The notes under the pieces: generated by a model
Told to the model about the DNA's origin: nothing
Database searches by the model: none
The model's input: the letters and a program-made list of their open reading frames with translations, nothing else
Program-made: the position numbers and the translations under genes
Source: Mageeibacillus sp. UBA1243
Lineage (GTDB): Bacteria > Bacillota > Clostridia > UBA1212
Reading direction: 5' to 3'
Length of the DNA: 10,669 nt
Assembly: GCA_002308595.1 (NCBI GenBank)
Contig: DBWH01000040.1
Location: 14,534-25,202 of the forward strand
Part shown: piece after piece, positions 1 to 5,054 of the stretch
Position numbering within the stretch: position 1 is the first letter of the stretch
How the letters are laid out: each line of letters opens with the position of its first letter

Positions 1-693
1 GAGCCTGCCCCCTCGAAACCCGCCAAGGCCCTTGCCCCCCTCACCGCGACCACCGTCTCAGAGCTTTTCACCCTTGATTCAATCGTCATCCACCGGAAAG
101 ACCTGCCTACGGACCTGCAGCGGGAAATGAAAACCGGCCAAAAGTTTTCCTACAACGGCCTCAAATATTATGTCCAGACATCCGGCTATAACTCCGGCGT
201 CATAGGCATCAGGCAAATCTCCCATGAAGACGCCGTCAAGGTGATGAACTTTGCGGAGTTTACCCAGCCCTCCGACCAAAGGAGCTACACCGAGGAAGAG
301 GCGTACTACGTCTATCTCCTGCTGAGCCATTCCTTAGGCGGCGGCGAAATCGGTTTCTATGTTCCCGCAGAAATGCGCAACGGCCAGGTGATCGCAGTGT
401 TTCAGGAAGAGGAAAACGTCTTGTTTGTGATTGACTGCATCTTTCAAAAGGACAGGATTGTTTGCATCAAAAAGGTGAGCCTGGATACCGTCAACACCAT
501 GGGCCTGGTCCTTCCCCAAAAGGGGGAGCGGCTTGACTGCGCCTTTGACGAAACGAACACGCACTTCCTGGGAGACCTCTCCTACAGGGAAATAATCAAC
601 AAGGTCTATGAGCTCTGCGGCATAACCGGCAACGATCTGTATCCTTTCCTGCCCTGGGCAACCCCTGAGACTGAGGCTTTGACTGAATCCTGA
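1..693 (+). CDS. C-terminal part of a protein of unknown function (5' end outside window)
   Basis: The frame is open from base 1 to the TGA at 691-693, so the gene starts upstream of the window. An internal ATG at 127 is not a convincing start, because clear coding sequence continues upstream of it and no good ribosome binding site precedes it. The first 15 residues or so are a Pro/Ala/Lys-rich linker (EPAPSKPAKALAP), followed by a globular region of about 215 residues. That region has mixed alpha/beta character, several aromatic-rich strands, no membrane segment and no catalytic motif I recognise. A Pro/Ala linker followed by a compact domain suggests the end of a multi-domain protein. Base composition is visibly more GC-rich than the genes after 1500, so it may have a different history from the downstream cluster. 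It converges on the minus-strand gene at 769-1164. I do not recognise the family. Confidence 0.75.
   Translation, partial: EPAPSKPAKALAPLTATTVSELFTLDSIVIHRKDLPTDLQREMKTGQKFSYNGLKYYVQTSGYNSGVIGIRQISHEDAVKVMNFAEFTQPSDQRSYTEEEAYYVYLLLSHSLGGGEIGFYVPAEMRNGQVIAVFQEEENVLFVIDCIFQKDRIVCIKKVSLDTVNTMGLVLPQKGERLDCAFDETNTHFLGDLSYREIINKVYELCGITGNDLYPFLPWATPETEALTES
17..31. repeat. 15-base direct repeat, copy 1 (Pro-Ala-Lys linker)
   Basis: AACCCGCCAAGGCCC occurs here and again at 693-707, 676 bases apart. This copy lies in the linker of the first gene and encodes part of KPAKA. Confidence 0.7.
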
Positions 694-707
694 ACCCGCC
701 AAGGCCC
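693..707. repeat. 15-base direct repeat, copy 2 (at the stop codon of the first gene)
   Basis: Exact copy of 17-31, starting on the last base of the TGA stop. From 692, in a frame shifted by one base from the gene, it reads EPAKAPPAPRI and then TAA at 725-727. This is the same kind of Pro/Ala/Lys linker as copy 1, and suggests that the original protein continued into another linker and was ended by a one-base change. Confidence 0.6.
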
Positions 708-768
708 CTCCCGCGCCCCGCATTTAACCTTTGCAACCTGTGCTGCCGCTGCCGCCAAAGCTACCGGT

Positions 769-1164
769 TTACTGCTCGCTTGTGAACTTTGTGCCGCAGC
801 TCCAGCAAACCTTGCGGGTGCTTTTCTGAGGGGTGCCGCAGACGGGGCACGTTATTAAGGTTTCATCCTTCTTTTCCGGCTTTTCTTCAACCGGAGCTTC
901 GCCGCTTATTGCATTAATGTCATGCTTAATAGTCTCGTTCAGTCCTATGTTCTCCCTAACGGCTCTCCTCGTGGCAACTATTTCCTTCATCAAAATGTTC
1001 TGGTTTCTGACGATGTGGCCGATTCCGATGTATATAACAGCAAACAGAAATGTTCCGCCCCAAATATACGTGGTAACTAAAAAGCTGTTAAGCTGCGAGC
1101 CCACCGCTATACCGGTTATGAAACCGCTAACAGATATAATGATTCCCAAGATAATGTAGAACAT
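769..1164 (-). CDS. Small membrane protein with two TM helices and a C-terminal zinc ribbon
   Basis: 131 residues on the minus strand. Two hydrophobic helices at about residues 2-24 and 29-51 are joined by a short loop. A charged, probably helical stretch follows (about 52-100, rich in Glu/Lys/Arg), then a C-terminal zinc ribbon with C106-x2-C109 and C120-x2-C123 (CPVCG and CWSCG). The likely arrangement is an inner-membrane hairpin with the zinc ribbon in the cytosol. Zinc-ribbon membrane proteins of this form are common in Bacillota but have no single assigned function. The start is firm: the mRNA-sense ribosome binding site TAGGAGGTA (1171-1179 on the minus strand) lies about 7 bases before the ATG. 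It is divergent from the operon beginning at 1505 and convergent with the first gene, so it is probably monocistronic. No function is assigned. Confidence 0.85.
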   Translation of the reverse strand: MFYIILGIIISVSGFITGIAVGSQLNSFLVTTYIWGGTFLFAVIYIGIGHIVRNQNILMKEIVATRRAVRENIGLNETIKHDINAISGEAPVEEKPEKKDETLITCPVCGTPQKSTRKVCWSCGTKFTSEQ

Positions 1165-1195
1165 ATTAAATACCTCCTATGCGTGGTTTTGAAGT

Positions 1196-1224
1196 ATGGT
1201 AGCATAGATTGGGTGGGTTGGCAA
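1196..1224 (-). promoter_or_regulatory. Candidate vegetative promoter for the zinc-ribbon membrane protein
   Basis: Read on the minus strand: TTGCCA (1219-1224, 5 of 6 to the -35 consensus), a 17-base spacer, then TACCAT (1196-1201, 4 of 6 to the -10) preceded by TGC, an extended -10 element. It would start transcription near 1189, just ahead of the AGGAGG at 1171-1179. The weak -10 match keeps confidence moderate. Confidence 0.45.
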
Positions 1225-1410
1225 TGATGTTTCCTTGAGATATGGCAAAAGGGTATATTAAACGCATTTGAGATTGAAAAGAAGCGTGACATTCATGGCC
1301 AGTTAACTGATAAATCACGAGTATGAACACAAAATACTACGAATAACTGTTCCTTATTTAGCAAACTTTGTACTATTCCGGTTTTGGTATTGAAAAACCA
1401 AAGAATATGC

Positions 1411-1439
1411 TTGACAAATGTTCTTGAGAACGGTATAAT
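1411..1439 (+). promoter_or_regulatory. Perfect-consensus sigma-A/sigma-70 promoter of the AAA protease operon
   Basis: TTGACA at 1411-1416 and TATAAT at 1434-1439 are both exact consensus hexamers with the ideal 17-base spacer. Transcription would start near 1446, giving an untranslated leader of about 60 bases before the ATG at 1505 and its AAGGAG (1491-1496). So perfect a promoter on an accessory gene usually needs a repressor to hold it down, which fits the palindrome inside the spacer. Confidence 0.88.
1420..1431. promoter_or_regulatory. Candidate operator: palindrome inside the promoter spacer
   Basis: GTTCT-TG-AGAAC is a perfect 5-base inverted repeat lying entirely between the -35 and -10 hexamers, where a bound dimer would block RNA polymerase. 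It is not the Gram-positive LexA box, whose half-sites are oriented GAAC-n4-GTTC; here they are GTTC-n4-GAAC. The repressor is unknown, and no helix-turn-helix gene is visible in the window. Confidence 0.5.
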
Positions 1440-1504
1440 GTTGGCGGTTATCAAAAACCAAATAAATGCAAAACTCAAATATTTACTGAAAAGGAGATAA
1501 TTCT

Positions 1505-2869
1505 ATGAACGCATTTGACAAAGTAATTGGGTACAACGACATTAAAGCGGAACTCTTGCAAATCTGCGACATGTTAAAGAACAGAGAAAAATATGAACAG
1601 TTTGGCGCCAAGTTTCCCCACGGAATCATCCTTCACGGAAAACCCGGTGTCGGAAAAACTCTGATGGCTAACGCTTTTATAAAGGAGAGCGGTCTTCCCT
1701 GCTACACCGTGCGCAGAAAAGACGCAAGCCCGTATTTTACGAAAGAAATAGAGAAAGCTTTTTGCGACGCAAGGGAGAACGCTCCTGCAATCGTTTTCCT
1801 TGACGATATGGACAAGTTCTCAAACGAGGACGACAGACATACAGATGCGGAAGAATACGTGGCTATTCAAGCATGTATTGATGAAAGTGCAGGTCAAGAT
1901 GTATTTGTACTCGCCACTGTAAACAACATACACAAACTGCCGGACTCTCTTATTCGTGCAGGAAGGTTTGACCGAGAACTCAGATTTTATTCGCCCAAGC
2001 GTTCCGATGCCAGAAAAATCGTTGAGTATTATCTTTCCGACAAAAAATTGTCCGAAGAAGCTAATTTAGACGACTTTGTGAAAATGATGACCTACAACTC
2101 TTGTTCTGAACTGGAGACAATTATCAACGACGCGGCTATAAGAGCCGCATACGCCGGAAAAGACGTCATAGAGATGAATGACCTCGCAGCGTCTGTTCTT
2201 ACGATTCAGTACAACATTAATTCGCGATTGAACAAACCGGGTGCGCGGAGAAGAAGACGTCGTTTCGAAGATTTTTGCGATGAAGAGGATGATGCTGTCG
2301 TTGAAAACGAACCCGTAAGCGCTCTTGAAAAAAGAAAAGTCGCCCTTCACGAGGCTGGACATTTGGTGGCCAGTGAAATCCTGAAAAGAGGAAGTGTCGG
2401 TCTTGCGACGATTTGCCCAAACGCTTCGAGCAAAGGTTTTATTTACAAATGTGTTGATACCAATTCCAGGAGCGCTGAAATCCTGATATCTCTTGCCGGC
2501 AAAGCAGCAGTGGAACTCTATTATTTCGATGCTTGTGCCAGCGGGTGCGAAAGTGACATCAGCAGTGCTGTAAAGCTCATTAGAAGCGGAATAACCTACA
2601 GTGGTACTCACGGATTCAGTGTTGTTCAAACATCTCTTGGCGATGATTACGACCACTACTACTCAGATAACTATAAAAACTCCATTGAGATTCTCACTAA
2701 GACAGAACTGGAGAAATATATGCGCAAAGCGCGTGAAATTATGATGAAAAACAGGGCTTTCCTCGAAAAGGTTACAGATGCACTGCTTGAAAAAGAGGTG
2801 CTCCTGGCATCCGACATCAAATCAATAAGAGAAAGTGTAACTGGAACTCCAACGGAGGCCGCTGCATAA
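1505..2869 (+). CDS. Soluble FtsH-type AAA+ zinc metalloprotease (AAA + peptidase M41), no membrane anchor
   Basis: 454 residues. It starts directly at the AAA+ module and lacks the N-terminal membrane segments and periplasmic domain of normal FtsH (about 600-650 residues). Visible motifs: Walker A GKPGVGKT (45-52); Walker B IVFLDDMDK, with D100-D101 where FtsH has Asp-Glu; sensor-1 region ATVNN; and an arginine-finger segment IRAGRFDREL like the FtsH second region of homology. Next comes an arginine cluster (ARRRRRRFEDF, near 248-258) and an acidic stretch. The M41 peptidase domain follows, with zinc site HEAGH (282-286, catalytic E283) and probable third ligand D351 in GCESDISSA, matching the FtsH GAxxD site. 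The expected role is ATP-driven unfolding and degradation of proteins in the cytosol. Start ATG is set by AAGGAG 8 bases upstream. It is the first gene after a perfect promoter, and the likely operon head. The pore-loop region (near SPYFTKE) differs from the FtsH FVGVGA loop, so substrate handling may differ. Confidence 0.9.
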   Translation: MNAFDKVIGYNDIKAELLQICDMLKNREKYEQFGAKFPHGIILHGKPGVGKTLMANAFIKESGLPCYTVRRKDASPYFTKEIEKAFCDARENAPAIVFLDDMDKFSNEDDRHTDAEEYVAIQACIDESAGQDVFVLATVNNIHKLPDSLIRAGRFDRELRFYSPKRSDARKIVEYYLSDKKLSEEANLDDFVKMMTYNSCSELETIINDAAIRAAYAGKDVIEMNDLAASVLTIQYNINSRLNKPGARRRRRRFEDFCDEEDDAVVENEPVSALEKRKVALHEAGHLVASEILKRGSVGLATICPNASSKGFIYKCVDTNSRSAEILISLAGKAAVELYYFDACASGCESDISSAVKLIRSGITYSGTHGFSVVQTSLGDDYDHYYSDNYKNSIEILTKTELEKYMRKAREIMMKNRAFLEKVTDALLEKEVLLASDIKSIRESVTGTPTEAAA

Positions 2870-2879
2870 GCGGCCCCGT
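2852..2879 (+). promoter_or_regulatory. Strong RNA hairpin over the stop codon of the protease gene
   Basis: ACGG-(A)-GGCCGCT / AGCGGCC-CCGT forms an 11-base-pair stem with one bulged A (2856) and the 5-base loop GCATA. The TAA stop (2867-2869) lies in the loop and 3' arm. No T-run follows on the plus strand (an A-run follows instead), so it is not a standard intrinsic terminator. More likely it is an mRNA stability or processing element that tunes expression between the first and second genes. Confidence 0.55.
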
Positions 2880-2911
2880 GAGAAAAAAAGCTGCGCAAAA
2901 GAGAGCTAATA

Positions 2912-2935
2912 GATCAGCGATTTTAAGAACTGATC
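2912..2935 (+). promoter_or_regulatory. Short inverted repeat ahead of the LRR gene
   Basis: GATCAG (2912-2917) and CTGATC (2930-2935) can pair across a 12-base loop, ending 13 bases before the ribosome binding site AAGGAG (2947-2952). Weak alone, but it follows the pattern of hairpins ahead of the second, third and fourth genes of this cluster. Confidence 0.35.
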
Positions 2936-2958
2936 CGCATAACAATAAGGAGAACAAA

Positions 2959-3600
2959 ATGAATTATCACGTTTTTTATGAAACGGTTAAGAATGTGGAG
3001 ATTCCAAAAACACTTGTCCTGGATACTGCTTATTTCTGGTTCCATCGCGAACATCTTCCGCTTAAACTAGTTTCCCTAGGAGCTGCAAGCAATCCCGTTG
3101 TTAAGGTTCCTTCCACAGGATTGAATTCATACGTTAATATTGTACCAATACGTTATATCAGCAAAAAGGTTTTTGCCGGAAACAGATTAATAACGGACAT
3201 TATTCTTCCGCCAAGTATTTTGGAGTGTCCCGAAGAGGCGTTTTCAGGTTGCACAAATCTTAAAAACATTACCATACCTAAAACAATTAAAAGGATTCTT
3301 ACAAAAACTTTTGATGGATGTACCAACCTTGAGAACGTTTATTACGAAGGAAGCCGGGAAGAGTGGGAAAGCATTGACATTGAATATGAAAGAGTTGAAA
3401 TTGATTTTGGAGGTAATCTTCCCGGAACGCCTGTGCGGTCTGTTATCGACGAGAGAAGAGTGCCTATCCCGGGTAATGAAGCTTTGAGAAAGGCAACCGT
3501 TCATTTCAATTGTGATTTAAAACTGTTTGAGGACGAAGATACAGATGATATAAACAATCAAAATAAAACTGGCATGTACGAAATCTGCCAAGAAGGGTGA
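2959..3600 (+). CDS. BspA-like leucine-rich repeat (LRR_5) protein
   Basis: 213 residues from the ATG at 2959, chosen because AAGGAG (2947-2952) lies 6 bases upstream; an in-frame GTG at 2878 has no such site and overlaps the upstream hairpin. Residues about 65-131 hold LRR_5 repeats of the BspA type, with the hallmark AFSGCTNLKNITIPKTIKRI-like pattern at 94 and TFDGCTNL at 117-124. These are followed by the usual tail YYEGSREEWESI (to about 138) and GNEALRKATVHFN (about 172-184). About 30 residues (142-171, Pro/Gly/charged) are inserted where family members normally run straight on to GNEAL. There is no signal peptide and no membrane anchor, so unlike many BspA surface proteins it should stay in the cytosol. 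The last 20 residues are acidic. LRRs bind proteins, so a recognition or adaptor role for the protease is possible but inferred. Confidence 0.85.
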   Translation: MNYHVFYETVKNVEIPKTLVLDTAYFWFHREHLPLKLVSLGAASNPVVKVPSTGLNSYVNIVPIRYISKKVFAGNRLITDIILPPSILECPEEAFSGCTNLKNITIPKTIKRILTKTFDGCTNLENVYYEGSREEWESIDIEYERVEIDFGGNLPGTPVRSVIDERRVPIPGNEALRKATVHFNCDLKLFEDEDTDDINNQNKTGMYEICQEG

Positions 3601-3601
3601 T

Positions 3602-3664
3602 GCGATGGCCTTAAACTGGCTATGATTCATTCGATAAATCGTGCTTTGAACTAAAGCCCATCGC
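3602..3664 (+). promoter_or_regulatory. Long inverted repeat between the LRR gene and the 420-residue gene
   Basis: GCGATGG (3602-3608) pairs with CCATCGC (3658-3664), and after one mismatch CTT (3610-3612) can pair with AAG (3654-3656). The 3' arm overlaps the palindrome CATCGCGATG (3659-3668), which runs straight into the repeated start cassette at 3668. It fills most of the 97-base gap after the TGA at 3598-3600. A role in translation or mRNA processing is inferred. Confidence 0.45.
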
Positions 3665-3667
3665 GAT

Positions 3668-3721
3668 GACCCATGAGATAAGGAGAATTCAACCCCGATG
3701 ACAAAGGAAGAATGGACTGAA
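3668..3721. repeat. 54-base start cassette, copy 1
   Basis: Identical base for base to 5001-5054 (offset 1333). It contains a minimal ATG-AGA-TAA (3672-3680), the ribosome binding site AAGGAG (3680-3685), a 12-base spacer, the ATG at 3698 and eight codons for MTKEEWTE. Identity stops at 3721, and the next codon (3722-3724) is ATG. Confidence 0.95.
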
Positions 3722-4960
3722 ATGAACATATACGAATGTCTGATAGAAGCAACAGAACGTCACTGCACTGCCGGAGCATATAACGCTTACGGATACATGG
3801 CCAATTCTATTGATCTTGAAAATGCGAAAGTCATTGCATCAGGCGGCAAATTTACTACTTTTTCAGGATATGGCGGGAAAAGAGCCGTGAAAGGAAAGCG
3901 TACAGAGGGCGTAATCGTCTTTCCGTCAGAAGACAATGAGAAAACCCTGAATAATCTGCTCCAATATCTTTGTAGCGGTGATGAAATGGATTATGCATGG
4001 AAGCTCGGTCGTTTTGTGAAAAGGAGCGTTGTGAATCCAGAAGGATACGAATGTAGCGATAATTCTCTCTGCCTCGCAATTTCGACTTTCAACTGGGGAG
4101 AACTGATACTGGTTGTCAGAAACATCAGCTGCTGGCTTGGGTTTGATTATGTCTGGGTGAAGGTGACAAACGAAAAACGTAAATCCTGCGAAATGTGCAA
4201 AGTCGATTGCCGTAGTGAGGAATTCAAAGAAATGGGAAAGCTCCAACGCGGTGAAATATCAGAAGATGAATTTGATAGTTTTTTAAAAGAATATAACAGC
4301 AGAAAACCTGAGAGAATCCGTAAAAACATAAGAAATGAGAAAAAATGGCTGCGTATTTTAACAGAGGATGCATTAAAAAGACTGTTGAAAGATAATTACC
4401 GCCTTGGCTGCATTGTAATAAAAGAAAAGAAGCACGAAAAGGACTCGGAAAGGAAAAGCCTTTCATACAATGACCTGGCAGAGAGAATATGGCGTAACGG
4501 CTATTCATATGTCAATGTATTCGGTCTGGCGAGAGACGAAATATGTCAAACATGCGATGATCCATATTACACATTCGAGGCAGATATTGACCAATTAGAC
4601 AGGTGGATCATTGCCGTTCCGTACAGTACCGGGACATGTAAGCAAAAAGACTTTGAACAATTTCGAGCGGCAATTACAAACATTTGTTCTGCTACCGATG
4701 AAGACGGATGCAGCGCTGAACCCTTAATATGTGCACCGAATGCAAACGAAGATCTATTTCAAGCGGTACATAAATGGATCGCAAGTTCAGAAGAAAACTC
4801 AGGGGAAATCTACTGCTGTATTGAAGGCCCGCCAAGATCCTATGCGGATGGCCATACTAAATGGGCAAGAGGAAATCTGAACAGCATTTTACAGGAAACC
4901 AAGACTAAATGGCCAAAAGACTTTGCCTTGCATATAGCCCGTTGTGATGATAAAATGTAA
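3698..4960 (+). CDS. Cys-rich 420-residue protein of unknown function
   Basis: I do not recognise this protein. It is soluble (no signal peptide or membrane helix) and has about 19 cysteines, an unusually high share. C164-x2-C167-x3-C171 and C283-x2-C286 could together bind zinc. Residues about 175-245 are strongly charged (Lys/Arg/Glu), likely helical or coiled coil; the C-terminal third is mixed alpha/beta with many aromatic residues. The first eight residues MTKEEWTE come from the repeated 54-base cassette, and residue 9 is Met (ATG 3722), which may be the ancestral start. The annotated start at 3698 is supported by the AAGGAG site, though its 12-base spacing is long. The direct repeats place the whole gene on a 1333-base unit. 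Position between the LRR gene and a DNA methyltransferase suggests a part in the same system. Confidence 0.8.
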   Translation: MTKEEWTEMNIYECLIEATERHCTAGAYNAYGYMANSIDLENAKVIASGGKFTTFSGYGGKRAVKGKRTEGVIVFPSEDNEKTLNNLLQYLCSGDEMDYAWKLGRFVKRSVVNPEGYECSDNSLCLAISTFNWGELILVVRNISCWLGFDYVWVKVTNEKRKSCEMCKVDCRSEEFKEMGKLQRGEISEDEFDSFLKEYNSRKPERIRKNIRNEKKWLRILTEDALKRLLKDNYRLGCIVIKEKKHEKDSERKSLSYNDLAERIWRNGYSYVNVFGLARDEICQTCDDPYYTFEADIDQLDRWIIAVPYSTGTCKQKDFEQFRAAITNICSATDEDGCSAEPLICAPNANEDLFQAVHKWIASSEENSGEIYCCIEGPPRSYADGHTKWARGNLNSILQETKTKWPKDFALHIARCDDKM

Positions 4961-4974
4961 ATGGTTATTATTAA

Positions 4975-5001
4975 CCGCGAAATGCGTAAGCATTTTCGCG
5001 G
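4975..5001 (+). promoter_or_regulatory. Strong hairpin with GTAA tetraloop ahead of the methyltransferase gene
   Basis: CCGCGAAATGC (4975-4985), loop GTAA (4986-4989, a GNRA-type tetraloop in RNA), and GCATTTTCGCGG (4990-5001): 11 base pairs with a single bulged T. No T-run follows, so it is not an intrinsic terminator; the start cassette begins at its last base. A competing small stem, GGTTA (4963-4967) with TAACC (4972-4976), shares two bases with it. A role in mRNA processing or protection of the downstream message is inferred. Confidence 0.6.
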
Positions 5002-5054
5002 ACCCATGAGATAAGGAGAATTCAACCCCGATGACAAAGGAAGAATGGACTGAA
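5001..5054. repeat. 54-base start cassette, copy 2
   Basis: Exact copy of 3668-3721. It supplies the ribosome binding site AAGGAG (5013-5018), the ATG at 5031 and the codons for MTKEEWTE to the methyltransferase gene. Identity stops at 5054, and the next codon (5055-5057) is TTG, itself a possible start codon. Confidence 0.95.

Larger units (their letters stand above)
1383..1462. repeat. Repeats flanking the operon promoter
   Basis: AAAAACCAAA occurs at 1393-1402 and again at 1453-1462, exactly 60 bases apart, on either side of the promoter. The first copy also forms an inverted repeat with TTTGGT at 1383-1388 (ACCAAA at 1397-1402, 8-base spacer). Sixty bases is close to six turns of B-DNA, so the two copies would lie on similar faces of the helix. 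These could be regulator sites, but AT-rich 10-mers can recur by chance. Confidence 0.35.
1165..1504. other. Divergent intergenic control region
   Basis: 340 bases without a credible gene, between the minus-strand membrane protein gene and the AAA protease gene. It holds a ribosome binding site and candidate promoter for the minus-strand gene at the left, and a consensus promoter with an internal palindrome and flanking repeats at the right. Bases about 1225-1380 are AT-rich and show nothing I can assign. An open minus-strand frame at 1293-1478 has no ribosome binding site and runs across the strong promoter, so I do not count it as a gene. Confidence 0.7.

Noticed and set aside
334..723. Minus-strand open frame of 129 codons opposite the first gene
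   Set aside because: Antisense to a frame open from the window edge; the Gly/Ala-rich composition reflects the GC-rich opposite strand.
1420..1431. LexA (SOS) box in the operon promoter
   Set aside because: Half-sites are oriented GTTC-n4-GAAC, opposite to the Gram-positive GAAC-n4-GTTC box.
2066..2656. Long minus-strand open frame of 196 codons inside the protease gene
   Set aside because: It lies wholly antisense to the motif-bearing AAA/M41 gene, has no ribosome binding site and shows no recognisable domain.
2852..2879. Intrinsic terminator after the protease gene
   Set aside because: The stem is strong, but the plus strand continues with A-rich sequence, not a T-run, and the next gene follows closely in the same direction.
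2878..2958. Upstream GTG start for the LRR protein
   Set aside because: No ribosome binding site, it lies in a hairpin arm, and a good AAGGAG precedes the ATG at 2959.
3602..5054. Integron-like gene cassette with attC sites
   Set aside because: Hairpins and repeats between genes recall integrons, but the conserved part is a translation start rather than an attC core, no clear GTTRRRY/RYYYAAC pair is seen, and no integrase is present.
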